From the NCBI RefSeq assembly GCF_023074175.1, contig NZ_JADPKS010000074.1, positions 1 to 64,000 of the forward strand: DNA of 64,000 nucleotides, read 5' to 3'. This DNA comes from Bradyrhizobium sp. 139. GTDB taxonomy: Bacteria; Pseudomonadota; Alphaproteobacteria; Rhizobiales; Xanthobacteraceae. This document shows, piece by piece, positions 54,032 through 61,959 of this stretch; position 1 is the stretch's first letter, and each line of letters opens with the position of its first letter. A program made the position numbers and the translations under genes. Below the pieces are notes generated by a model. That model ran no database searches. It saw only the letters and a program-made list of their open reading frames with translations, and was not told the DNA's origin.

Positions 54032-55036
54032 TCAGCCGGCGACCCGGCGCGGGCCCTTGCGGGCGGCCGACGTGGCCGCAGGCCGCGATGGCGTTTCCAG
54101 GCACTGCGTGGCGATCTCGAGGCTGGCAACGCCTTCGTCGCCCGTGACCGCCGGCGTCTCGCCGTGGCGCACGGCCTTCAGGAAGGCGATCAGCTCGGCG
54201 CGAAGCGGCTCGTCGTGACCGACCGGCAAATGGCGCATTGAGTAGCTGCCGTCCGGCTTGAAGCCGAAGCACTCGGTGACCTGGCGGGTCAGCAGATCGC
54301 CCATCACGTATTTGCCGCGGGTCGCGACCGTGACGCTGCGCGCCTTGAACGGCGTCAGCCAGTTGGTGTTGATATGGGCAAGCACGCCGGAGGCGGTGCG
54401 AAACTGCAACAGCGCGATGTCCTCGCGCTCGGCCACCGCGCTCGACAATTGCGGCTGCACCTCGACGATGTCGGACTCGGTGAACCAGCGAATCAGGTCG
54501 ATGTCGTGCACGGCGAGATCGATGACGACGCCGACATTGGACATGCGCGGCGGGAAGGGGCCGACGCGCGTGATCGCGATGGAGAGAATATCCTCGCCCG
54601 CGATCGCCTGCTTGACCGCGGCGACCGCCGGATTGAAGCGCTCGACATGGCCGACCATCAGCGTCACGCCGGCCTTTTGCGCGGCGGCGACGATCTCGCG
54701 CCCTTCCGCGACCGTCGAGGCGATCGGCTTCTCGACCAGCACGTGGATGTTCTTGGCGATGCAGGCGAGCGCAACCTCGTGATGCAGATGGGTGGGCGCC
54801 GCGATGGTGACGGCGTCGACGCCCGCGGCGAAGAGCTGCTCGAGCGTCTCGAAGCTTGCGCAATTGGCAAGTTCCATCGCCCGCGTGCGATGTGCCGGCG
54901 AAGGATCGACCACGCCGACGAGGCTGATGCCGGGAAGACCCGCGAGCACGCGCGCATGGTTGCTGCCCATCACGCCGGCGCCAATGACGCCGACGCGCAA
55001 GCCGGCCTTTGCCGGTGCAGATCCTTTGGAAGTCAT
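54032..55036 (-). CDS. Gfo/Idh/MocA oxidoreductase, nucleotide-sugar type
   Basis: A 334-residue NAD-dependent oxidoreductase. 'VGVIGAGVMGSNHARVLAG' is the Rossmann motif, 'VLVEKPIAST' holds the conserved EKP lysine and 'VIDLAVHDIDLIRWF' the catalytic D-x-x-x-HD-x-D region. With the DegT aminotransferase just downstream it probably oxidises a sugar nucleotide at C3, as WlbA does on UDP-GlcNAcA. The UDP-sugar 6-dehydrogenase and acetyltransferase needed for that route are not in the window. Confidence 0.88.
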   Translation of the reverse strand: MTSKGSAPAKAGLRVGVIGAGVMGSNHARVLAGLPGISLVGVVDPSPAHRTRAMELANCASFETLEQLFAAGVDAVTIAAPTHLHHEVALACIAKNIHVLVEKPIASTVAEGREIVAAAQKAGVTLMVGHVERFNPAVAAVKQAIAGEDILSIAITRVGPFPPRMSNVGVVIDLAVHDIDLIRWFTESDIVEVQPQLSSAVAEREDIALLQFRTASGVLAHINTNWLTPFKARSVTVATRGKYVMGDLLTRQVTECFGFKPDGSYSMRHLPVGHDEPLRAELIAFLKAVRHGETPAVTGDEGVASLEIATQCLETPSRPAATSAARKGPRRVAG

Positions 55037-55218
55037 TTGAGCAAACCCCGATTCAACGCAAATCCCCGGGCCGCTTCTAGCACGGACGCCACATTTATGG
55101 CGAATGCCGGCCTCACTGACCGGACACGATTTGATTCAAAAAGTTACACGTTTCCCAGGCCTTAACCGCTGAAGAGTGCGCTCTTTCGGCCCGGATCCTG
55201 TGATTCGGAGTGTGCTGG

Positions 55219-56637
55219 TTACGACCTTTGATAGTCGTCTTCAATCCGGATGATGTCGTCTTCCCCGAGATAGCTTCCAGTCTGGACCTCGATCAGTTCC
55301 AGCATGATTTTCCCGGGGTTCTCCATCCGGTGCACCGCGCCCATCGGGATGTAGATCGACTCGTTCTCGTGCACCGTCTTTACGGTCTCGTTGACGGTGA
55401 CCCGAGCGGCACCGCGGACCACGATCCAATGCTCGGCGCGATGATGGTGCTTCTGCAGCGACAGCCGCCCGCCCGGCTTGACCACGATGCGCTTGACCTG
55501 ATGGCGCTCGCCATTGTCGACGGACTGGTAGCTGCCCCAGGGCCGATGCACTTTGAGATGCTCCTCGGTGACCTTCGGTGCGACGGCCTTGAGCTTGGTC
55601 ACCAGGCGCTTCAGGCCGTTGGCATCCTTCTGGCGCGAGACCAGCACCGCATCGGCGGTGGCGACCACGACGAGATCGTCGACACCTTCGAGCGCGACCA
55701 GCGCGGAATCGGTGGTGACGTTGCAGTTGCGGGAGTCCTCGAACACCGCGGCGCCGTGCGCGGCGTTGCCTTGCGCATCCTTGTCCGACAATTCCCACAC
55801 TGCGTGCCAGGAGCCGACGTCGGACCAGCCGCAAGCCACCGGCACCACTGCGGCGCGCGATGTCTTTTCCATTACCGCGTAGTCGATCGAGATCGCCTTG
55901 GCCGAGCCGAACGCCTGCGGCTCCAGTGTCACGAAGCCGAGATCGCGGCCGGCATCGGCGACAGCATTGGAGATCGCCTCCACGCTCGCCGCGTCGACCC
56001 TGCGGTATTCGTCGAGCAGGACGGTGGCCGGGAACATGAAGTTGCCGCTGTTCCAGAGATAGCCCGAATTGACGTAGTCGGATGCCTTCACGGCGTCCGG
56101 CTTCTCGACGAAGCGCGCGACCGCGTGCACCTCGCCGGAGATCATTTCGCCCGGGCTGATATAGCCGTATTCGGTCGCCGGCCGCTCCGGCTTGACGCCG
56201 AAGGTGACGATGCGCCCGGCACTCGCGGCGGTGAGGCCTTCGCGGCACGCGGCGACGAAAGCCGCATTGTCCTGCACCACGTGATCGGCGGCGAGCGCGA
56301 GCACGATGGCTTCACTGGAGCGGTTCTGCGCGAACACCGCGCCCGCGGCGATCGCGGGGCCGGAATCACGCCGCATCGGCTCGAGGATCACGTCGGCCTC
56401 GATTCCGATCTCGGCGAGCTGCTCCAGCACCATGAAGCGATAGGACGCATTGGTGATGACGATCGGACGATCGAACAGCGCGCCATCTGAAACACGCAGC
56501 AGCGTGTCCTGGAAGGTCGAGCGCGTGCCGAACAGCGGCAGGAACTGCTTGGGCCGCACCTCGCGCGAAGCCGGCCACAGCCGCGTGCCGGCACCGCCGC
56601 ACATGATCAGGGGGATAATGCGTTTGTCCATCGTCAT
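55219..56637 (-). CDS. Mannose-1-phosphate guanylyltransferase / mannose-6-phosphate isomerase
   Basis: A 472-residue bifunctional enzyme of the AlgA/ManC type. The N-terminal nucleotidyltransferase has 'MCGGAGTRLWPASREVRPKQF' split as GGAGTRLWPAS and RPKQFLPL. The C-terminal cupin has 'RPWGSYQSVDNGERHQVK' and the metal site 'QKHHHRAEHWIVV' of type II phosphomannose isomerase. Together they make GDP-mannose from fructose-6-phosphate (with a mutase). It starts one base after the epimerase stop, so they are cotranscribed. GDP-mannose could feed O-antigen mannose, fucose or rhamnose. Confidence 0.93.
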   Translation of the reverse strand: MTMDKRIIPLIMCGGAGTRLWPASREVRPKQFLPLFGTRSTFQDTLLRVSDGALFDRPIVITNASYRFMVLEQLAEIGIEADVILEPMRRDSGPAIAAGAVFAQNRSSEAIVLALAADHVVQDNAAFVAACREGLTAASAGRIVTFGVKPERPATEYGYISPGEMISGEVHAVARFVEKPDAVKASDYVNSGYLWNSGNFMFPATVLLDEYRRVDAASVEAISNAVADAGRDLGFVTLEPQAFGSAKAISIDYAVMEKTSRAAVVPVACGWSDVGSWHAVWELSDKDAQGNAAHGAAVFEDSRNCNVTTDSALVALEGVDDLVVVATADAVLVSRQKDANGLKRLVTKLKAVAPKVTEEHLKVHRPWGSYQSVDNGERHQVKRIVVKPGGRLSLQKHHHRAEHWIVVRGAARVTVNETVKTVHENESIYIPMGAVHRMENPGKIMLELIEVQTGSYLGEDDIIRIEDDYQRS

Positions 56638-56638
56638 T

Positions 56639-57628
56639 TCAAACCTTGAAGTGGTCCCGATACCAGGTGACAAAATTATGGACCCCGTGCGCGATCGGCG
56701 TTGACGGTGCAAAGCCGGTGTCGCGCATCAGATCCTCGACATCCGCGAACGTTTCCAAAACGTCTCCCGGCTGCATCGGCAGCAATTCTTTGATCGCCAT
56801 CCGACCCAGCTCCTGCTCCAGAAGTCCGACGACGTGCATCAGCTCCTCGGGGCGGTGGTTGCCGACATTGTAGACCTTAGACGGCGCATTTGCGGCAGCC
56901 GGGTCATCGGTGGGAACCAAGTCAATGAGCTTGGACACTGCACGGGTGACGTCGTCAATATAGGTGAAGTCGCGACGCATTTTGCCATGGTTAAAGAGCC
57001 GGATCGGACGGCCCGCCATGATCGCGTTCACGAACAGAAACAGGGCCATATCGGGCCGACCCCACGGACCGTAAATGGTGAAGAAGCGCAGGCCCGTGAC
57101 CGGCAGCCGGTAGAGATGGCTGTAGGACTGCGCCATCAATTCGTTCGCCTTCTTGGTCGCGGCATAGAAGCTCACGGGATGGTCGGTCCGGTCCTGCACG
57201 GCAAATGGCAGTTTGGTGTTGGCGCCATAAACGGAGGATGACGAGGCGTAGACGAGATGATGACAGCGATTGTTGCGGCAGCCCTCCAGCACGTTGAGAA
57301 AGCCCTGGAGATTGGAATCGGCGTAAGCATGCGGCTGCTCGATCGAGTAGCGCACGCCGGCCTGGGCCGCCAGATGCACGACTTTGGCAAATCGGTGCCG
57401 CGCAAACAGCGCCGCGATGGTCTCGCGGTCGGCAAGATCGGCCTCGACGAAGGCGAAGCGGGGATCGTTCCGGAGCAGCGCCAGGCGCGCCTGTTTCAGC
57501 GCCGGATCGTAATAGCTGTTGAGATTGTCGAGCCCGACCACGGGCCGGCCTTCAGCCAGAAGCTGCCGGGCAACGTGAAAGCCGATGAACCCGGCGGCAC
57601 CTGTGACCAAAATCGCCTGATCCGTCAT
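56639..57628 (-). CDS. NAD-dependent nucleotide-sugar epimerase (UDP-glucuronate 4-epimerase-like)
   Basis: A 329-residue extended SDR. 'VTGAAGFIGFHVARQL' binds NAD and 'YAATKKANELMA' holds the YxxxK catalytic pair. 'LDNLNSYYDPALKQARL' and 'TIYGPWGRPDMALFLF' are characteristic of UDP-glucuronate 4-epimerases (LpsL/CapI group), giving UDP-galacturonate. First gene of the leftward epimerase-GMP/PMI pair, divergent from the UPF0104 gene. Confidence 0.88.
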   Translation of the reverse strand: MTDQAILVTGAAGFIGFHVARQLLAEGRPVVGLDNLNSYYDPALKQARLALLRNDPRFAFVEADLADRETIAALFARHRFAKVVHLAAQAGVRYSIEQPHAYADSNLQGFLNVLEGCRNNRCHHLVYASSSSVYGANTKLPFAVQDRTDHPVSFYAATKKANELMAQSYSHLYRLPVTGLRFFTIYGPWGRPDMALFLFVNAIMAGRPIRLFNHGKMRRDFTYIDDVTRAVSKLIDLVPTDDPAAANAPSKVYNVGNHRPEELMHVVGLLEQELGRMAIKELLPMQPGDVLETFADVEDLMRDTGFAPSTPIAHGVHNFVTWYRDHFKV

Positions 57629-57829
57629 GCTGTTCCCACGAGATCCCTAGCTTACGGCGCCTCTTTAGCCGCGGTATCGAGGGGGTCGCAATAGCCCGAG
57701 CGCCCTCTTCACGACAGCTTTCACGACAGCTATTGCAAGATCGGCGCCAAAACCATACCAAAGCGGCCGAATTCGGCGCCTCGCGTCGGGTTGCCTCAAA
57801 TCTTCGCAAACCCTGTTCATGCGGGCGAG

Positions 57830-58789
57830 ATGCGCCGAATCCTGCTTTCGACGGCCAAAATCCTGATTTCCGGAGCGCTGCTCTACCTGGCGCTGCGCAA
57901 GGTCGATCTGACCGAGCTGTTATCGCGCTTCACCGCGACCAGCCTGTTCTGGATCGGCGTGGCGATCGCGGTCACGTTCCTGCAAATCTTCGTCGGCGTG
58001 CTGCGCTGGCGCGAGATCAGCGCCGAATGCGGCGCGCCGCTCGAGCTTGCCCGCGCCATGCGCTACAACGTGATCGGCGCCTTCTTCAATCAGACGCTGC
58101 CGTCGTCGATCGGCGGCGATGCGGTCCGGCTGTGGCTGGTGGCGCGCGCCGGCGCCGGATGGCGTGCGGCCACCTACTCGATCTTCGTCGATCGCGCGAT
58201 CGGCCTCGTCGCGCTCGCGATTCTCATCGTCGCGAGCCTGCCCTGGAGCTACGAGCTCATCACCGATCCGCACGGACGCTCGGCGCTGCTGCTCGTCGAC
58301 CTCGCGGCGCTCGCAGGCGGGCTCGGTTTCCTGATTTTCGGCGCGCTGAAATGGTCGTGGCTGAAGACCTGGTGGGCCACCCATCACATCCACGCTTGCG
58401 CCGTGATTGCGAACCGCGTGATCTTCAACGCCAGGCGCGGACCTGTTATCGCGGTCCTGTCGCTCCTCGTGCACGTGCTTGCCGTCGTCATCGCCTGGTG
58501 CGTGGTGCAGGCGATCGCAGCGCCAGTCAGCTTCGGCCAGATCTTCCTGCTCATTCCGCCGGTGATGCTGATCACACTGATGCCGATCTCGATCGCCGGC
58601 TGGGGCGTGCGCGAGGCGACCATGGGCCTCGCCTTCGGCTTCGCCGGGCTGGCTCCCAATGAGGGCGTCAACATCTCGCTGCTGTTCGGCGCAGTCTCGT
58701 TCATCGTCGGCGCGGTCGGCGGCCTGGTCTGGATTCTCAGCGCGGAGAAAGCTGCGCAAGGCTCGGCGCCGCTCGGGGTGCCGGAGTGA
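57830..58789 (+). CDS. UPF0104 / lysylphosphatidylglycerol-synthase-type transmembrane protein
   Basis: A 319-residue polytopic protein. 'VGVLRWREISAECG', 'AFFNQTLPSSIGGDAVRLWL' (core LPSSIGGDAVRLW) and 'PISIAGWGVREATMGLAF' are the conserved family segments. It lacks any catalytic aminoacyl-transferase domain. Its stop overlaps the GTG start of the phosphoglycosyl transferase by four bases (GTGA), tying it to polysaccharide synthesis; a lipid-linked glycan flippase-type role is conceivable but unproven. The ATG at 57830 is supported only weakly by GCGGGCGAG. Confidence 0.86.
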   Translation: MRRILLSTAKILISGALLYLALRKVDLTELLSRFTATSLFWIGVAIAVTFLQIFVGVLRWREISAECGAPLELARAMRYNVIGAFFNQTLPSSIGGDAVRLWLVARAGAGWRAATYSIFVDRAIGLVALAILIVASLPWSYELITDPHGRSALLLVDLAALAGGLGFLIFGALKWSWLKTWWATHHIHACAVIANRVIFNARRGPVIAVLSLLVHVLAVVIAWCVVQAIAAPVSFGQIFLLIPPVMLITLMPISIAGWGVREATMGLAFGFAGLAPNEGVNISLLFGAVSFIVGAVGGLVWILSAEKAAQGSAPLGVPE

Positions 58790-59805
58790 ACCCGGTCACC
58801 GATGCTCTCGCAGCCGCGCCGTCGCTGCTTGCCGTCGCGATCGCCGCGCTAGTTTCGGCGCTCGTCACCTGGATCAGCCGTCCCCTGCTCCAGCGCTACG
58901 CGCTGGCGCGGCCGAATGCGCGTTCCTCGCATCGCATCCCGACCCCGCAGGGCGGAGGCATCGCGGTGATCACCGCGACGCTGCTGGTTGCTTCGATCTG
59001 GGCGGCGTGGGCAAACGTCGCGATCCCTTCCGCGCTGTTGGGCGCGACGGTGCTGATCGCGCTGGTCGGATTTGCCGACGACATCATGTCGCTGCCGGTG
59101 CTGGTGCGGCTCGTGCTGCAGGCCGCCGCCGTCGGTGCGGTCGTGTTCACCACGCCCGAAACCGCGCGCATCGTGCCGGCGCTGCCGCTGGCGCTGGAGC
59201 GCGGCCTCATCCTGCTCGCCGGCGTCTGGTTCGTGAACCTCGTCAACTTCATGGACGGGCTCGACCTGATGACGGTGGCGGAAGTGGTGCCGGTCACCGC
59301 AGCGCTCCTGCTGCTCGGATGGCTCGGCGAGCTGTCCTGGCCACCCGTACTCATCGCCGCAGCGCTGTGCGGCGCCATGCTCGGCTTTGTGCCGTTCAAC
59401 CGTCCGGTCGCAAAGGTTTTCCTGGGCGATGTCGGCAGCCTGCCGATCGGCCTCCTGCTCGGATGGTGCCTGCTCGAACTCGCCTGGCACGGGCAACCGG
59501 CCGCGGCGCTGTTGCTGGCGGCCTATTACCTCGCAGATTCCACCGTCACACTGTTTCGACGCGTCGCGCGGCGCGAACAATTCTGGTCGGCGCACCGCAC
59601 GCATTTCTACCAGCGCGCCACCGACAACGGTTTCGAGGTCCCGCGGGTGATCGGCGAGGTCTTCGCGCTCAATCTCGTGCTCGCGGGGCTCGCTATCCTG
59701 ACCATCCGCGCCGGTTCGACACCGATCACGGCGCTCGCGCTGCTCGCCGGCGCAATCGCGATCGCGTTCGTGCTGCGGCGGTTCTCCCGCCCTCAGGAAT
59801 CCTGA
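58786..59805 (+). CDS. Polyprenyl-phosphate HexNAc-1-phosphate transferase (WecA/WbpL type)
   Basis: A 339-residue, about 11-helix PNPT-superfamily enzyme. 'RSSHRIPTPQGGG' is the first loop, 'GFADDIMSLPV' holds the DD pair, 'NLVNFMDGLDLMTVAE' and 'FLGDVGSLPIGLLLGW' are the catalytic MraY/WecA motifs. It transfers a HexNAc-1-P (often QuiNAc or FucNAc in WbpL/WreU relatives) from UDP-sugar to undecaprenyl phosphate, starting O-antigen synthesis. Starts with GTG. Its end overlaps the convergent reductase by 13 bases. Confidence 0.9.
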   Translation: MNPVTDALAAAPSLLAVAIAALVSALVTWISRPLLQRYALARPNARSSHRIPTPQGGGIAVITATLLVASIWAAWANVAIPSALLGATVLIALVGFADDIMSLPVLVRLVLQAAAVGAVVFTTPETARIVPALPLALERGLILLAGVWFVNLVNFMDGLDLMTVAEVVPVTAALLLLGWLGELSWPPVLIAAALCGAMLGFVPFNRPVAKVFLGDVGSLPIGLLLGWCLLELAWHGQPAAALLLAAYYLADSTVTLFRRVARREQFWSAHRTHFYQRATDNGFEVPRVIGEVFALNLVLAGLAILTIRAGSTPITALALLAGAIAIAFVLRRFSRPQES

Positions 59806-60740
59806 GCCGACAGCGCGAGCCGCAAGCCCTCGTCGAGGGAAACCTGCGGCTGCCAGCCGGTCGCGATCGCCCTGGCGAGGTTGAGCTCGAGCGAGCCGAT
59901 CAGGCTGTCATGCGTATCCTGCTGGCCGATCACGCCGAGAAGCGTGCTGAGCAGCTCCGGCGGCACGCGGAACAGCCGCGGGCTCTTGCCGGCCGCCATG
60001 GCCAGGCGCTCGATGAATTCGGGCGTCGAGACTTGTTCCCTGTCGGCCACCAGAAAGATTTCGAAATTGCTCGCGGGATCGGGATGGGCAAGCCGGTGCA
60101 GGATGAACGATGAGAGATTCTGCACCGCGAGGAAAGCGCGATGATTCCGGATCGCGGCAAAGGGCAACGGCAGTCCCAGATTCACCGCACGCGTCAGCAG
60201 CGCAAAATTGCCCTTGGCGCCCGCACCATAGACCAGCGGCGGCCTGATCACCGAGATCGTTATGGCGCTGTCGCGCGCCAGCGTTCTCAGCCCTGCTTCG
60301 GCGGCCGCCTTGGACATGCCATAGAGGCCGCGCGGCGTGAGGATGTCGTCCTCGCTGAACGGCGCCCGGCCCTCATTGCTGCGGCCGTGCACGAGGACCG
60401 TGCTGACGAAGATGAACTGGCGCACGCCGGCCGTCGCCGCGCTGCGCGCCAGGTGCAGCGTGCCGGCGATGTTGACGTTGCGGTAGAGCTGGACCGCATG
60501 CTCCTCGTGCTTGTGATGCACGCGGGCGGCGAGATGAACCACGGCGTCGACGCCTTCGAGCGCGGCCTGCCAGTCGGTTTCGGGACCGATCGTTTCAATG
60601 ACGACCTCGTCGTCGATGCCTTCCGGACCGCGCACCGCGCGGCGGACCGACCATCCCTGGCGCGCCAGCGCGGGCACGACATGACGTCCGACGAAGCCGC
60701 TCGCTCCCGTCACCAGCACGACCGGTTTACCCTCGCTCAT
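59793..60740 (-). CDS. NAD-dependent epimerase/reductase (WbpV/WreQ-like)
   Basis: A 315-residue extended SDR with 'VTGASGFVGRHVVPALA' (cofactor), 'FVSTVLVHGRSNEG' and 'YGMSKAAAEAGL' (YxxxK). It resembles WbpV and WreQ, which reduce the 4-keto-6-deoxy-HexNAc made by WbpM/WreV-type dehydratases to UDP-QuiNAc or FucNAc. That dehydratase type is encoded two genes upstream, which supports the role (inference). Its start overlaps the upstream glycosyltransferase stop by four bases. Confidence 0.83.
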   Translation of the reverse strand: MSEGKPVVLVTGASGFVGRHVVPALARQGWSVRRAVRGPEGIDDEVVIETIGPETDWQAALEGVDAVVHLAARVHHKHEEHAVQLYRNVNIAGTLHLARSAATAGVRQFIFVSTVLVHGRSNEGRAPFSEDDILTPRGLYGMSKAAAEAGLRTLARDSAITISVIRPPLVYGAGAKGNFALLTRAVNLGLPLPFAAIRNHRAFLAVQNLSSFILHRLAHPDPASNFEIFLVADREQVSTPEFIERLAMAAGKSPRLFRVPPELLSTLLGVIGQQDTHDSLIGSLELNLARAIATGWQPQVSLDEGLRLALSAQDS

Positions 60741-61957
60741 CGCTGTTCCGCCAATTTGGGGTTGCGCAACAATTCGTCGACCAGGGCGGCATAGGCGTTC
60801 ATCGCGGCCGTCCGGTCGAATCTCGCTGCCGCCTTCACCGCGCGGTCGGCCATGGCGGCGGCGTCGGAACGGGATGCCGTACGGATTGCCTCAGCCAATT
60901 GATCGGCACGGCCCGGCGTCACGACCCAGCCGAGCCCGTTTTCCACCACTGTCAGCGCAGCTTCGGCTTCCGGCTCGGAGACCAGCACGACGGGACGCCC
61001 GACCGCCAGCAGATTGTAGAACCGGCTCGGCACCGACACCCCGGCAACATTCTTCCGGTACGGGATGATCCAGAGGTCGGCAGAGGTCAGGAACGCCTCG
61101 AGCTCCGCATCCTCGACGCGCGCCACGAAGCCGATATTGGGCAGGTTCGAGGCCGCCTGCAACTGCTTCAACCGCTCGAAGCCGATGCCCCAGCCGGAGA
61201 GCAGGAACTGAATCTCCGGCTCGTCCTTCAGCAGGCGCGCGGCCTCGAACACGATCTCCGGATCATGGGTGAAGCCGAGATTGCCAGAGAGGCCGACGAC
61301 GAAGCGGGCCGACAGCGCCTTGCGAAACGGATTGTCCGGTGTCACCGGCCGTGGCGCGGGCACGAGCGTCGTCCAGTTCGGGATGAAGCGGATCTTGTTC
61401 CGCGTCATGCCCCGATAGCTCAGCAGCCGCCGTTCCGCATCGCGGCCGATCGTGATGACGGCATTGAGCGCCCGGAACATCAAGGCATTTGCGGCGCGCA
61501 TCATCCTGGCCACGAGCGAACCGGGCTTCAGGAGGCCCGCCATCACCAGCACGTCGGGGAAGAGATCGTGCAGGATCAGAGCGGACCGCGCACGCCTGAG
61601 CTTCGCCGCCGCCGCAACCGCGTAGGGCAGCATGAACGGCGCGGTCACGGTCAGCACCACATCGCCCTGCCGCAGCTCCCGGATCAGCGCGACGAAGGTG
61701 CGCACCACGAACAGGATCTCGGCGGCGGCGCGCCGCACCAGCGCGGCCTTCCCCGTCATCCGGTTCTTGATGGCAACGACGCGCGGCTTGCCCGGTCCGG
61801 TTTGCAAGGCAGGCAGCACGCCGGTCGATCCCGACAACACGACCACCTCGTGATCCGCGGCGAGGCGGCAGGCAATTTCCGCCATGATCCCCGCTGTTGT
61901 GCTTGGATCCGGCGGATAATGCTGGCTCGCGACGACGATCTTGCCGGAAGGCTCCAT
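60737..61957 (-). CDS. Glycosyltransferase family 4 (WbuB-like)
   Basis: A 406-residue GT-B transferase. N-terminal 'ASQHYPPDPSTTAGIMAEIA' (core SQHYPPDPSTTAGIMAE) and 'LILHDLFPDVLVMAGLL' are characteristic of WbuB-type enzymes; 'VVGLSGNLGFTHDPEIVFEA' and 'GVSVPSRFYNLLAVGRPVV' form the nucleotide-sugar site. It likely adds a sugar to the undecaprenyl-linked O-antigen acceptor. It starts two bases after the dehydratase stop and is translationally linked to the reductase gene. Confidence 0.88.
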   Translation of the reverse strand: MEPSGKIVVASQHYPPDPSTTAGIMAEIACRLAADHEVVVLSGSTGVLPALQTGPGKPRVVAIKNRMTGKAALVRRAAAEILFVVRTFVALIRELRQGDVVLTVTAPFMLPYAVAAAAKLRRARSALILHDLFPDVLVMAGLLKPGSLVARMMRAANALMFRALNAVITIGRDAERRLLSYRGMTRNKIRFIPNWTTLVPAPRPVTPDNPFRKALSARFVVGLSGNLGFTHDPEIVFEAARLLKDEPEIQFLLSGWGIGFERLKQLQAASNLPNIGFVARVEDAELEAFLTSADLWIIPYRKNVAGVSVPSRFYNLLAVGRPVVLVSEPEAEAALTVVENGLGWVVTPGRADQLAEAIRTASRSDAAAMADRAVKAAARFDRTAAMNAYAALVDELLRNPKLAEQR

Positions 61958-61959
61958 GA

